The notes: generated from the sequence alone by a model not told the origin. A stretch of 64,000 bases of DNA from Martelella alba (GCF_006516955.1 NZ_VHLG01000001.1:682001-746000), one strand, 5' to 3'; positions 15,828 to 25,797 are shown, counted from the stretch's first letter. Program-made: numbers and translations.

Positions 15828-16898
15828 GTGAACAAGAACGACATCAGATCAGGTCAGGGCAAGTCTGATCCGGGCAAAGAGCGCCCGACCCTCAAAACGA
15901 TCGCCTATATGACGGGCCTTGGCGTCACCACTGTCTCACGCGCCCTCAAGGATGCCCCCGACATTGCCGAAAACACCAAGGAGCGCGTGCGCCTCGTCGC
16001 CAAGCAGCTGGGCTATATGCCCAATCGCGCTGGTGTTCGCCTCAGAACCGGCAAGACCAATGTGATTGCGCTGGTACTCAGCATGGAAGAAGAGATCATG
16101 GGCATGTCGGGTCAGATGATTTTCGGCATTTCCGATATTCTCGCGCCGACGCCCTATCACCTTGTCGTCATGCCCCAGCCGATCCAGAGTGATCCTATGG
16201 TGCCGATCCGCTATATTCTCGATACCGGCTCGGCTGATGGCGTGATCATCTCCCGCATCGCACCCGATGACCCCCGGGTCAGGCTGTTGCTGGAACGCGG
16301 CATGCCCTTTGCCGCCCATGGCCGGATGGAAGATGACACCGCCTTCCCTTTTCATGATTTCGACAATGAGGCCTATGCCTATGAGGCCGTAGAGAAGCTG
16401 GTGCAGCGTGGCCGCCGCCAGATTGCCGCCCTTCAGCCACCGGCCCACCTGACCTATTACCGCCACTTCCGCAGCGGGTTCGAACGGGGCCTGCGCGATT
16501 TCAATGCCACCGAAGTGCCGCTGACGACAACCAATACGGACGCGCCGCTTTCCCCGATACGCGCAGCAGTGAGCAAAATGCTCACCTCGCCCGCGCCGCC
16601 GGACGGCATTATTTCCTGTTCCTCCAGTGGCGCTATTCCGGTCATGGCAGCCATCAATGCAACCGGACGCAGGCTCGGCCGCGATATCGATCTGGTTGCC
16701 AAGCAACCGGCCGATCTCTTGAACTGGATCAGCCCGGAAATCATCACGATGAGCGAGGATTTCCGCCACGCAGGACGGGAACTGGCCCGCGCCGTGCTCG
16801 ACCGGCTGGAAGGCGAAAGCCCGGAAAATCTGCAGAATATCTCTTCACCGGTGTGGACTGAGCCCAACCCGGAACGCTTTGGTGCAATCGCCGAATAA
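15828..16898 (+). CDS. LacI-family transcriptional regulator of the mannoside operon
   Basis: A DNA-binding regulator of 356 residues from a GTG start at 15828. That start is preferred because GGGAG lies 8 bases before it; an ATG at 15783 adds 15 residues without a good ribosome site. The helix-turn-helix PTLKTIAYMTGLGVTTVSRALKDAPDIA and hinge helix TKERVRLVAKQLGYMPNRAGVRLRTGKT are textbook LacI. The rest is a periplasmic-binding-like sugar sensor and dimer domain. It is divergent from the transporter operon and three matching palindromes flank that operon, so it is very probably their repressor, relieved by a mannoside or its breakdown product. Confidence 0.92.
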   Translation: MNKNDIRSGQGKSDPGKERPTLKTIAYMTGLGVTTVSRALKDAPDIAENTKERVRLVAKQLGYMPNRAGVRLRTGKTNVIALVLSMEEEIMGMSGQMIFGISDILAPTPYHLVVMPQPIQSDPMVPIRYILDTGSADGVIISRIAPDDPRVRLLLERGMPFAAHGRMEDDTAFPFHDFDNEAYAYEAVEKLVQRGRRQIAALQPPAHLTYYRHFRSGFERGLRDFNATEVPLTTTNTDAPLSPIRAAVSKMLTSPAPPDGIISCSSSGAIPVMAAINATGRRLGRDIDLVAKQPADLLNWISPEIITMSEDFRHAGRELARAVLDRLEGESPENLQNISSPVWTEPNPERFGAIAE

Positions 16899-16904
16899 GG
16901 CAGG

Positions 16905-17279
16905 TCAGGCCACAGCTGCGACCGGGCGAGGTCTGGTGACAACGAAGACAGCGCTGGTGAGAAGGACCAGTGCAAAGGCCACCAGCACAACAAGCGGCGG
17001 CTCGGCAAAGAACAGCACAGACATGAAACTTCCCGCCATGGCGGTGACCGCCAGAAGCTTGGCCGGCGTGGAAATCGCCCCATGCCTGCGCCACTGAACC
17101 AGCGATGGGCCGAAGTGCTTGTGGTTCATCAGCCTTGCCTCAAGCTCCGGTGAGGAACGGGCAAAAAAAGCGGCAGCAACAATCAGAAAAGGAACGGTCG
17201 GCATGATCGGCAACACCGCACCGACAATAGCGAGGCCGACCATCAGCCAGCCACCAGCGAGCAGCAAAAGACGTCGCAT
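16905..17279 (-). CDS. YbaN family (DUF454) small membrane protein
   Basis: A 124-residue inner-membrane protein with three hydrophobic segments: residues about 3-40 (two closely spaced) and 75-115. The family core is PTVPFLIVAAAFFARSSPELEARLMNHKHFGPSLVQWRRHGAIS. The family is widespread and of unknown function. It ends 6 bases from the convergent LacI gene stop, so it is not part of the mannoside system. The usual length of the family is about 120-130 residues, so the gene looks intact. Confidence 0.85.
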   Translation of the reverse strand: MRRLLLLAGGWLMVGLAIVGAVLPIMPTVPFLIVAAAFFARSSPELEARLMNHKHFGPSLVQWRRHGAISTPAKLLAVTAMAGSFMSVLFFAEPPLVVLVAFALVLLTSAVFVVTRPRPVAAVA

Positions 17280-17385
17280 GGATACTCCTTGGAACGGATA
17301 ACGACATTCAGGATCTGAGATCCGTCAATTCCAGTATCCTTTTATGCCGTCCGAAGCGGGCGATTTCAAGACATGCAATACGCCA

Positions 17386-20300
17386 TCAATTGCTGGCAGG
17401 CTGTGCAGGTTCGGTCTGGGCACTTTGCGCAGCCTTGCCGGCAGCGGGCGGATTGGCACCGCCGGCGGCCGGCAGTTCGCCTGCCGCAGCGGCTCCATTC
17501 TTGCCATCGGCATTGGCCGCCGCAGCCGCCTCTTCGGCTGCCAGACGAGCAGCCTCTTCCGCCGCCTTCTTGGCCTCCTCGGCCTTGCGGCGCTGATCAT
17601 CATTATACTGATAGAGCGTAGCCTCACGCCTGAGTCGCTGTTTTTCCAGCACATCGGCCTGCAGCCGCTCTACCCGGCGCCGTTCGCGCTCGACCGCACG
17701 CAGCGACAGGAAGTTGTTGAGGTCCGTGGTATCAAGCGCAACCTGAGGAGTGGCAAGCGGACCGGAAAAGTTCAGGGTAAAATCCGGGCTCGCGCCATTA
17801 TCCTCATCATCGCCAAGCTTCAGCGTTGTCTGCAGTGAGGCGCTGATCGTCTGATCGCTCAGATTGAGGCTCAGACCGCCATAGAGCTGGGCCATCGGCA
17901 GATCGACAATGACATTGCGGGCCTGAAGGAGCCCGCCGGACAGGCTGAAGGGAATATCGACCTTGCCGAGTTGCACGCTACTGTCACCGAAAAGCCGAGA
18001 CGCCACTGCACCGGGCACCGCCTCATTCCTGATTTCGGTGCCCTGCCCCGTCGCCCAGGTGAGGAGCTGGTCGCCGATATCAAGATTGATACCGTTTACG
18101 GTCGGGTTTTTCAGCGTCAGCATCCCTGAGCCACTGGCCTTGTCGACCAACGCCTTCAGCGAGCCGCCCGTGGTCTCGGAAACGAGACCGAGATCAAACC
18201 GTCCATCAATCACAGGCCTGCCATCGACACGCCAGGCATGGCCGGCCAGATCGCCATTCTTGATGTTCAGCTGCGTCTGCACGTAACCCGACCCGTCATT
18301 ATTGCCGAGCCGCAAGGCACCCGACAGCGTACCGCCAAGCCAGGCGCCGCTGATCTTGTCGAGTTCAAGTCCGCCACCGCGAAAATGCACTGTCGTGCTC
18401 AACCCTGTCACCGGCTCCATGAGGCCAGGATCGAAACTGGCAGCCTGAAGATCGATATCTGCCTCGCCTGTGCCAAAATAGGCCTTGCCGATCGGTGCAT
18501 CGGAAGCCCCTGCCGAAATATCGGCAGCATCCGGCCCGAACACGGTTTCCAGCAGCCAGTCGAGATCAAGCTGATCGACGGAGAGTGCTCCACTGACCCG
18601 CGCAACAGGCTGGTTGCGCGCCAGAGCCAGACGGCCGGAAACGGCATTACCAGCAAGCGAACCGGACAAAGCAGAGAGCGAGAAATGATCCTTCGCCACA
18701 TCCAGCGTCCCCGACAGATCGACCGGAAGGCCAAAGCCCGTTCCCGGAACGACCAGCGTGTTCATGGCAAGATAGGGCTCCAGATCCGGGCTTTTCAGCG
18801 TGAGCGAAAGCGAACCATCGAGGAAATCGGCAGCATCAAGCGCCACCCTGCCCTTGCCCCCCAGACTGGTGTCCCCGCTTGCCAGCCGGAACGTCACATC
18901 CCCCTTGCCATCAGCACCAACATTGTCGACATTTAGGGAAAGCTGAGCACCTGCAGGGGCGGGCAGCGGCAGCGGCTCGAACCCCAGCTGGCCGAAGATC
19001 ACCGCAGCGTTCGGGTTTGACAGCTGTATCTGCCCGGTCATCCCGGCCAGTTGGCCGAGGTTTTTCAGCCGCCACGAACCGTTCAATTTGCCGCCATTGA
19101 CGGTGCCGCTCAACAGCGCGGAGAGATCCTGTCCGTCGCGCCCGAATACGAGATCCGCCGTCAGATCGGTATCCTGATACCAGATCGCATGATCCTCAAG
19201 CATCCCGGTCAGCGGGTGCGAGGGCAGTTGCTTGTCCAGCAGCGCCAGAAAAGCGCTCGGATCGGCCGCAGAAATATGGACCCGTCCGGAACCGGACAGG
19301 CCGTCATTGCCGCCGATACCGCTCTGCGCCTGACCGGAGATCTCAACCGTGGCGCCAGCGATATCGCGAGCATCGAACCGGTTTACCGTCACGCTGCCCG
19401 CCTGAACCGCGAAATCGGCCGAGACGCCATTGGCGCTGACGCCAAAGGCATTCAGCGTATCGGCATTGAGCTTTGCCGTTATGGCGTGGGCGGCAAGACC
19501 GCTCTTGACGTCATTGCCAACGGCAAGCCCAGTCAGGGCCGAAAGCGTGGAATAGTCGATGACATTGCCGGAAAGATCGAGCGCAAGCTTCGGCACCTGA
19601 CCTTCCGGCGCCTCACGATCGGCAGAGCCCTTCAGCGACGCATCACCGGCGATAATCTCGAGATTATTGAATTTCTGGCTGTCGCGGGTCAGGACAACAT
19701 CAGCGGAAAAGCCGGCCCGGGTGATCTGACGGATTTCCGGTGCCACATTGCCGGTCAGCCAGTTGGCCAACCCGGTCGGCTGCTGCGAGGCGACGAGCAG
19801 GTTGCCGCGAAAGGCAGTATTGTCATTATCACCGAGGGTCAGGCGGCCGGAGGCCTCGACCTGGGTGCGGCCAGGCAAGATCGCAACGCCCTTTTCGATC
19901 TGCCAGCCATCACCATCGGGATGGGCTTCAAGCTGGACCGAACGGATCGTGGTGTCTCCGGCAACGACTGCCGGCAGCTGGAACACGACCTTGCCCGGCA
20001 CCTGCGGAATGGGAATGCCGCGCAGGAAGGAAATCAGCGAATCAAGCCGCTTGCGCGCGCTTGTTCCAGTCACCCGCGCCGACTTGCCGCCAGAGGTGCT
20101 GCCTTCGCTGAGGCGCTCGACATCGAACTGCTGGCCATTGGCCGTAAGCAGGAATTCGCCGCCAGGACTGGTGTCGAAATGACCTTCGCCCTCGACCACG
20201 TAAGGATCGGTACGCGAGCCGATTTCCAGCCGGTAGGAAGGCAGCGAAAGGCTGGCATTGCTCAGCGTGAATTTACCGCTGGCACGCGGCGGCGGCGGCG

Positions 20301-21063
20301 TGTCCGTGTCAGCATCATCGCCCGTTTCCACACGAAGGCGAAAATCGCCGTTATAGACGGGCTTGCCCTCCTCCAGCGCCACATCGCCTTCCAGATCGGC
20401 CGCGACAGGCCAGGCATCCGGCACAAGGCTGGCGCGCAGCCGCATCTGCCCGGAGGCCGGATCGGGCCGGCCGGTCTGGATGGTGAAGGTCCCGGAATAG
20501 CCGTCCAGCGCGGCCGTACCATCCATGTGCCACGGACCGTCGATCGCTGTGGATGAAAGTGTCGCCGTGATATCGGAAATGACACGGCTATGGCCGGTCG
20601 CATCATCGCTCAACCGCACCGTACCGCCGCGCACCTCAACATCCTCGAAGACGACATTGCGGGCCGCCAGATCGCTCTGGCCGGTCTTCAGCCAGTCGAG
20701 CGTGCCATCGGCATTAAGATGCAGATTGATCTCCGGCTGATCCAGTTCCATCTTGAAGATGCGCGCTTCACCGCTCAGGAACGGCGCTAGCTCGGCATCC
20801 ATTGAAAACTGTGCCGCCGTGGCCAGCGGTTTGCCATTGGCATCACTGCCGACGCGCACATCATGCATGGTGACGGAGGGAAACGGCAGAAAGCGCACCT
20901 GAACATCACCGGCAACCTCAACCTTCTTGCCAAGAACACGGCTTGCCTGCATCTCGAAATCGCGCCTGAAATCACTCCAGTCGACGAAATAGGGAACAAT
21001 GAGGGCGGCAAACAAAATCAGGACCAGAAGTCCGCCGAGGAAAACCAGTATTCGTCCAAGCAC
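17386..21063 (-). CDS. AsmA family protein (AsmA-like, 1225 residues)
   Basis: A very long inner-membrane-anchored envelope protein. One N-terminal transmembrane helix (about residues 4-28) is followed by the AsmA start VDWSDFRRDFEMQASRVLGKKVEVAGDVQVRFLPFPSVTMHDVRVG, then a large beta-strand-rich periplasmic region and a conserved AsmA-C segment (GSGMLTLKNPTVNGINLDIGDQLL). After about residue 1100 comes a charged, predicted coiled-coil stretch (ERERRRVERLQADVLEKQRLRREA) and an Ala/Glu/Pro-rich tail with low complexity. AsmA-like proteins are known to affect outer-membrane assembly and are proposed to conduct phospholipids across the periplasm. A long open frame on the opposite strand (19051-20556) looks like a codon-bias shadow. 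Confidence 0.88.
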   Translation of the reverse strand: MLGRILVFLGGLLVLILFAALIVPYFVDWSDFRRDFEMQASRVLGKKVEVAGDVQVRFLPFPSVTMHDVRVGSDANGKPLATAAQFSMDAELAPFLSGEARIFKMELDQPEINLHLNADGTLDWLKTGQSDLAARNVVFEDVEVRGGTVRLSDDATGHSRVISDITATLSSTAIDGPWHMDGTAALDGYSGTFTIQTGRPDPASGQMRLRASLVPDAWPVAADLEGDVALEEGKPVYNGDFRLRVETGDDADTDTPPPPRASGKFTLSNASLSLPSYRLEIGSRTDPYVVEGEGHFDTSPGGEFLLTANGQQFDVERLSEGSTSGGKSARVTGTSARKRLDSLISFLRGIPIPQVPGKVVFQLPAVVAGDTTIRSVQLEAHPDGDGWQIEKGVAILPGRTQVEASGRLTLGDNDNTAFRGNLLVASQQPTGLANWLTGNVAPEIRQITRAGFSADVVLTRDSQKFNNLEIIAGDASLKGSADREAPEGQVPKLALDLSGNVIDYSTLSALTGLAVGNDVKSGLAAHAITAKLNADTLNAFGVSANGVSADFAVQAGSVTVNRFDARDIAGATVEISGQAQSGIGGNDGLSGSGRVHISAADPSAFLALLDKQLPSHPLTGMLEDHAIWYQDTDLTADLVFGRDGQDLSALLSGTVNGGKLNGSWRLKNLGQLAGMTGQIQLSNPNAAVIFGQLGFEPLPLPAPAGAQLSLNVDNVGADGKGDVTFRLASGDTSLGGKGRVALDAADFLDGSLSLTLKSPDLEPYLAMNTLVVPGTGFGLPVDLSGTLDVAKDHFSLSALSGSLAGNAVSGRLALARNQPVARVSGALSVDQLDLDWLLETVFGPDAADISAGASDAPIGKAYFGTGEADIDLQAASFDPGLMEPVTGLSTTVHFRGGGLELDKISGAWLGGTLSGALRLGNNDGSGYVQTQLNIKNGDLAGHAWRVDGRPVIDGRFDLGLVSETTGGSLKALVDKASGSGMLTLKNPTVNGINLDIGDQLLTWATGQGTEIRNEAVPGAVASRLFGDSSVQLGKVDIPFSLSGGLLQARNVIVDLPMAQLYGGLSLNLSDQTISASLQTTLKLGDDEDNGASPDFTLNFSGPLATPQVALDTTDLNNFLSLRAVERERRRVERLQADVLEKQRLRREATLYQYNDDQRRKAEEAKKAAEEAARLAAEEAAAAANADGKNGAAAAGELPAAGGANPPAAGKAAQSAQTEPAQPASN

Positions 21064-21232
21064 TCGTCCGCGCCCCTGTCTCGAAAATCATGAGCCTGCC
21101 GATGCAGCAGAATATACATAGGCCACACGGGCACGAAAAAGCGTGCCGCGCGCAGCTGCAACATGCATTCCTTCTAGCACGCCCGGCGCGCTTATTCGAC
21201 CCCGGCGGAGGGACAGACGAAAAGGTCGTTAA

Positions 21233-22648
21233 TCAGAAGATTTTGCCGGGATTGAAAATCGAGTCCGGGTCCAGCGAAGTCTTGATCGAACGCATCAGAT
21301 CGATCGCCGCCCCCATCTCCTCACCGACAACCCGCTTCTTGCCCTGGCCAACGCCGTGTTCGCCGGTGCAGGTGCCGTCCATGGCGAGTGCCCGTTTGGC
21401 CAGACGATCCGTGAAGGCCTCAACGCGGGCGATCTCGTCTGCGTCCTTGTCATTGAACATCAAGAGTAGATGGAAATTGCCATCACCGGCATGGCCGACA
21501 ATGGGGGCGAGAAAGCCCTCCTGCTTCAGATCGGCCTGGGTTTCCATCACGCATTCGGCAAGCCGTGAAATCGGCACGCAGACGTCGGTGGAAAAGCCCG
21601 CCAGCTCCGGCGCCAGAGCGCGGCCTGCCCAATAGGCATTGTGCCGCGCTTTCCACAGCCTGTTGCGCTCCTCGGCATCCGCCGTCCATTTGAAATCGTC
21701 GCTGCCGCATTCGGAGGCGATCTCGCCGAACAGTTCCGACTGCATGGCAACGGAGGCCTCACTGCCGTGAAACTCCACCAGCAACAACGGCTGTTCTGGG
21801 AAATCGAGGTTGGAATAGGCATTGCAGGCGCGCACCTGCATATCATCCAGCAGTTCGATCCGGGCAACGGGAATACCCATCTGGATCGTCATGATCACCG
21901 CATTGCATGCCGATTCCAGATCCGGGAAGGAGCAGACACCGCCGCCGATCTTTTCCGGAATGCCGGCCAGGCGCAGCGTGATCGAGGTGATGATGCCAAG
22001 CGTGCCCTCGGCACCGACAAAAAGCCGGGTCAGATCATAGCCGGCCGAGGATTTCTTCGCACGGCGGGCGGTGCGGATCTCCTCGCCATCGGCGGTGACG
22101 ACCGTCAGCGACAGGACCATGTCCTTCATCGTCCCGTAACGCACGGCATTGGTGCCGGAAGCACGCGTCGAGGCCATGCCGCCGATCGAGGCATTGGCAC
22201 CGGGATCAATCGGGAAGAACAGGCCGGTATCGCGCAGATATTCATTCAGCTGTTCACGGGTCACACCTGGCTCGACCCGGCAATCGAGATCCTCCGCATT
22301 GACTTCGAGAATGCGGTTCATCCGCGACAGGTCGACCGAGATGCCGCCATTCGGCGCATTGACCTGCCCTTCCAAAGAAGAGCCTGTTCCGAAGGGGATC
22401 ATCGGCACCTTGTGTTCGGCGCAGATCTTCACCGCTTCCTTTACATCCTCGCTTGCCTCGCAGAATAGAACCGCATCGGGCAGCTGCGCCGGAAGATAAG
22501 TGGTCGAGTGGCTATGCTGGGTGCGGAAGGCCTCGCCGGTCTGCAGCTTCTCGCCGAAACGCTGCTTCAGGATCGAAATGACCTGGCCAATCGCATCTTC
22601 GTTTCTGGGCCCTGCCTTGACGTCCTGTAAAGCCACTTTTTTCTCCAT
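21233..22648 (-). CDS. FAD-linked 2-hydroxyacid oxidase (D-lactate dehydrogenase / GlcD type)
   Basis: A 471-residue flavoprotein of the VAO family that oxidises a D-2-hydroxyacid such as D-lactate or glycolate. The FAD-binding PCMH segment is PFGTGSSLEGQVNAPNGGISVDLSRMNRIL, followed by PGANASIGGMASTRASGTNAVRYGTMKDMVL and AEGTLGIITSITLRL. C-terminal motifs VGHAGDGNFH and TCTGEHGVGQGKK give the conserved substrate and metal histidines. There is no signal peptide. The start at 22648 (MEKKVALQDV) gives the family's usual length; the open frame extends 63 codons further, into the divergent kinase gene. Whether the electron acceptor is cytochrome or quinone cannot be seen. Confidence 0.87.
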   Translation of the reverse strand: MEKKVALQDVKAGPRNEDAIGQVISILKQRFGEKLQTGEAFRTQHSHSTTYLPAQLPDAVLFCEASEDVKEAVKICAEHKVPMIPFGTGSSLEGQVNAPNGGISVDLSRMNRILEVNAEDLDCRVEPGVTREQLNEYLRDTGLFFPIDPGANASIGGMASTRASGTNAVRYGTMKDMVLSLTVVTADGEEIRTARRAKKSSAGYDLTRLFVGAEGTLGIITSITLRLAGIPEKIGGGVCSFPDLESACNAVIMTIQMGIPVARIELLDDMQVRACNAYSNLDFPEQPLLLVEFHGSEASVAMQSELFGEIASECGSDDFKWTADAEERNRLWKARHNAYWAGRALAPELAGFSTDVCVPISRLAECVMETQADLKQEGFLAPIVGHAGDGNFHLLLMFNDKDADEIARVEAFTDRLAKRALAMDGTCTGEHGVGQGKKRVVGEEMGAAIDLMRSIKTSLDPDSIFNPGKIF

Positions 22649-22752
22649 ATGCTTTGGCGCCCTTGATCTCGGGCATTCGTTTACGGCGCTTTCTATGCGA
22701 CGATTGCCAGCGTCTGTCCAGAGCCTGACGGGTGTGGCAGCAGGAGAACCGA

Positions 22753-23559
22753 TTGACCGATCTATCAGCCAATGTCGCCAGACTTCTCGGTATCGACGCG
22801 ATTTCACTTGTCTGGTTTGCCAGCGGCGATCTTTCATCGCTCTACCGGGCGAGGCTGCCGGACGGCCGCCATGTCATCGTCAAGAGCGGTCCGGCACCGA
22901 TGGTGGAAGCTGATATGCTGCGTGCCATTGCGATGACCGGCGCCCCGGCACCTGCCGTCATCGCTGCCGATGAAACGGTGCTGCTGATGGAGGAAATTGC
23001 CGGCCGCAGTGGCCCCGGCAACGCCCAGGCCGATCTCGGTACCGTTCTTGCAAAGCTCCATGCTCCGACGGACAGGCGCTTCGGCTGGCCGGATGACTAT
23101 GCCTTTGGCCGCGTCACGATCCACAACCGGACGGCATCGTCATGGGTCGAATTCTGGCGCGACAACCGTATCGTCAACAACTTGCCGCATGTTCCGCGCG
23201 ACCTTGCCAGACGGCTCGAACATCTTGCTGGCGATCTTGGCAACCTGATCCCCGATCAGCCGCCTGCAGCACTCGTTCACGGGGATCTCTGGTCAGGCAA
23301 TGTCATGTCGATCGGTGATCGCATCACCGCATTGATCGATCCCGCCAGCTATTACGGCGATGGCGAGGTCGATCTTGCCATGCTGTCGCTGTTCGGCCGC
23401 CTCGACCGGGCTTTCTTCGATAATTATCGTCCACTCGAACCGGGTTTTGCCGAACGTCAGCCCGTCTACAGCCTGTGGCCGGCCCTCGTGCATCTCAGGC
23501 TTTTCGGCGAGGGCTACCGATCCATGGTCGAAGGCTTTTTATATGCAATCGGGCACTGA
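22753..23559 (+). CDS. Fructosamine kinase / aminoglycoside phosphotransferase-like kinase
   Basis: A small-molecule kinase of about 268 residues. It has the N-lobe lysine in HVIVKSG, the catalytic loop LVHGDLWSGNVM (HGD with metal-binding Asn) and the LIDPASYYGDGEVDLAML segment, which replaces the usual DFG and is typical of the fructosamine kinase family. Family members phosphorylate ketosamine (Amadori) sugars at C3, but bacterial relatives vary. A TTG start at 22753 with GGAG 6 bases upstream is preferred over a GTG at 22732. It is divergent from the FAD oxidase and followed by two sugar-type dehydrogenases on the same strand. Confidence 0.8.
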   Translation: MTDLSANVARLLGIDAISLVWFASGDLSSLYRARLPDGRHVIVKSGPAPMVEADMLRAIAMTGAPAPAVIAADETVLLMEEIAGRSGPGNAQADLGTVLAKLHAPTDRRFGWPDDYAFGRVTIHNRTASSWVEFWRDNRIVNNLPHVPRDLARRLEHLAGDLGNLIPDQPPAALVHGDLWSGNVMSIGDRITALIDPASYYGDGEVDLAMLSLFGRLDRAFFDNYRPLEPGFAERQPVYSLWPALVHLRLFGEGYRSMVEGFLYAIGH

Positions 23560-23655
23560 AACTGCATTTTTGCTTGATGAGAAACATGGCCGATTGCGCG
23601 AATCGCCCTATGATCGCCAGCACGTTAACCCGCATTCGCCCCCTTGAGGATCGCA

Positions 23656-24681
23656 TTGCCCCAGCCCCTTATGATGGCCGTGATCGGCATCAACCACTCG
23701 CATATTTATGGTCAGGTGGACGTCATGCGTGCCGCCGGGGCTGAGCTTGCCTGCTATTTTGCGGCCGAAGACCATCTTGCAGCACGCTTTGGCGAGACCT
23801 ATCCGGATGTGCCACGGTCTGATGCGGTCGACCGCATTCTGGAAGATCCCGCCATCGGGCTCATCATCAGCGCGGCGATCCCGGATCAACGGGTCGATAT
23901 CGCCATTGCCGCCATGCGGCATGGCAAGGATGTGCTTCTCGACAAACCGGCAGCGACGACAGTCGAGGATCTGGAACGGCTGAAAGCGGTACAGAAACAG
24001 ACGGGGCGCATCGTCTCAGTACGCTACAGCGAGCATCTGGAAAGCCGCGCCACGATCAGGGCGGGCGAGCTGGTCCGGGACGGCGCCATCGGTTCGCTTG
24101 TCCATATGAGCGGCTTCGGGCCACACCGGCTGCGCCGCCCGACACGCGATCCCTGGTTTTTTGATCGCAACGCCTATGGCGGCATTCTGGTTGATCTGGC
24201 ATCGCATCAGACGGAGCAGTTTTTATTCTTCACCGACAGTCTCAATGCCGAAATCCTGTCAGCAACGGTTCAGAACCGGACCAATCCGGCCGATCCGGGC
24301 CTTCAGGATTTCGGCGATATCCACATGCAGAATGCCGTTGCCACGGGTTATGCGCGCGTCGACTGGCTAACCCCGGACGGGTTGCCGGTCTGGGGTGACG
24401 GGCGGACTTTTCTCGTTGGGACAGAGGGTTACATTGAACTTCGCAAACATATCGATATCACTGGGCGGCCGGGAAAAGATCATCTGTTCCTTTCCGACAG
24501 AAGCGAGACTCGTTATATCGATTGCAGTGATGTCGCGATCAGCTACGGACGGGATCTGATGGCAGACATTTCGAACAGGACGGAAACCGCAATGCCGCAA
24601 ATGCGTTGTTTCAATGCCATGGCGCTGGCGTTGGAAGCACAGGCCATTGCGGAACGGTCCTTAAGACACGGGATGGAGTAA
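23656..24681 (+). CDS. Gfo/Idh/MocA family oxidoreductase
   Basis: A 341-residue (from TTG at 23656) NAD(P)-dependent oxidoreductase. The Rossmann stretch starts at once (MMAVIGINHSHIYGQVD), an atypical version of GxGxxG in which the last glycine is replaced within INHSHIYG. The family lysine lies in LLDKPAATTVEDL near residue 100 and the C-terminal domain carries GGILVDLASHQTEQFLFF. The start choice rests on GAGG 6 bases upstream; TTG at 23644 is an alternative. It begins 96 bases after the kinase gene and is followed 8 bases later by a second family member, so the three probably work together on a sugar derivative. Confidence 0.83.
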   Translation: MPQPLMMAVIGINHSHIYGQVDVMRAAGAELACYFAAEDHLAARFGETYPDVPRSDAVDRILEDPAIGLIISAAIPDQRVDIAIAAMRHGKDVLLDKPAATTVEDLERLKAVQKQTGRIVSVRYSEHLESRATIRAGELVRDGAIGSLVHMSGFGPHRLRRPTRDPWFFDRNAYGGILVDLASHQTEQFLFFTDSLNAEILSATVQNRTNPADPGLQDFGDIHMQNAVATGYARVDWLTPDGLPVWGDGRTFLVGTEGYIELRKHIDITGRPGKDHLFLSDRSETRYIDCSDVAISYGRDLMADISNRTETAMPQMRCFNAMALALEAQAIAERSLRHGME

Positions 24682-24689
24682 AGGGCGGA

Positions 24690-25763
24690 ATGACCAGGAA
24701 ATTGAAGGTCGGGATTGTCGGGCTGGGTTTTGGCCGGACGCATATTGAAACCGGCTACCGCACCAATGAGGCGCTTTTCGAGGTTGCAGCCATTTGCGAC
24801 AGGAACGAAGCGCAGCGTGATGTCTGCGGGGATGAATTCGGCATCGAACGCCGTGTCGGCAAGTTCGAAGAACTGCTCACCATGGATGATATCGACATTA
24901 TCGATATCTGCACGCCGCCCGGAACCCATTACGACATGATCCTCTCCGCCCTGGCCCATGGGAAGCATGTGATCTGTGAAAAGCCGCTGGTCGCCTCGCT
25001 TTCCGCCCTCGACGACATCATGGAAGCCGAATCACGTTCGACCGGCCGGGTTTTGCCGATCATGCAGTATCGTTACGGCCACGGCGTGCAGAAAGCCAAA
25101 CGCATCATCGAGGCGGGCCTTGCCGGCAAGGCCTATGTGGCAACGGCCGAGACCCACTGGCTGCGTGGCGCTGATTATTACGCCAAGGAATGGCGCGGAC
25201 GCTGGGAGACTGCTGTCGGCGGCACATTGCTCACCCATGCCATCCACATCAACGACCTGCTCTTCTATCTGCTGGGCCCCGCCCGCTCGCTGTTTGCCCG
25301 CATCGCAACCCGGGTCAACAAGATCGAGGTCGAGGACTGCGCCAGCATCAGCCTTGAAATGAAATGCGGCGCGCTGGCGACCATCTCGGCCACCACCGGC
25401 TCGCAGGAGCAGATCAGCCGCCTGCGGTTCTGTTTTGAAAACGTCACCTTTGAAAGCGCGCAGCTGTCCTATCATCCGGGCGGTGATCCCTGGAAAATCA
25501 TCCCGGCAAACCCGGAAGTTGGCGCGAAAATCGACGCCTTGCTGGCGGATTACGATCCCGGTCCGGAACGGCTTTCCGGTCTGATGGCGGCCTACCACGA
25601 GGCGATCTGCCAGAAGAAGCAGCTGCCTGTCACACTCGCCGATGCCCGTCAGGCACTCGACCTTGCCACCGCCAGCTACTGGTCAGCCAAGACCTATAGC
25701 GCGGTGGCGCTTCCGGTCATGGCAGATCATCCCTTCTATCACGGTTGGCAAAACGCCATTTGA
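24690..25763 (+). CDS. Gfo/Idh/MocA family oxidoreductase
   Basis: A 357-residue dehydrogenase with a canonical Rossmann motif GIVGLGFGRTHIETGY at residues 8-23. EKPLVASLSALDDIMEAE, holding the catalytic lysine, is near residue 96, and the C-terminal substrate domain carries GGTLLTHAIHINDLLFYLLGP with a His pair typical of the family's active site. ATG at 24690 follows AAAGGGCGG. It differs clearly from the preceding paralogue in sequence, so the two may catalyse opposite or successive redox steps. The substrate is unknown. Downstream lies the twin-hairpin intergenic region. Confidence 0.87.
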   Translation: MTRKLKVGIVGLGFGRTHIETGYRTNEALFEVAAICDRNEAQRDVCGDEFGIERRVGKFEELLTMDDIDIIDICTPPGTHYDMILSALAHGKHVICEKPLVASLSALDDIMEAESRSTGRVLPIMQYRYGHGVQKAKRIIEAGLAGKAYVATAETHWLRGADYYAKEWRGRWETAVGGTLLTHAIHINDLLFYLLGPARSLFARIATRVNKIEVEDCASISLEMKCGALATISATTGSQEQISRLRFCFENVTFESAQLSYHPGGDPWKIIPANPEVGAKIDALLADYDPGPERLSGLMAAYHEAICQKKQLPVTLADARQALDLATASYWSAKTYSAVALPVMADHPFYHGWQNAI

Positions 25764-25797
25764 TGCGTTGAAACGCAGGACATTTCAGACATGAAAA

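Noticed and set aside
19051-20556. A 501-codon open frame opposite the asmA-type gene
   Set aside because: High-GC codon bias leaves antisense frames open; there is no recognisable domain, and the sense gene has a clear AsmA start and membrane anchor.
21130-21147. GGCACG-AAAAAG-CGTGCC hairpin between the FAD oxidase and asmA-type genes
   Set aside because: Short stem without a following T-run in the relevant direction; too weak to list as a terminator.
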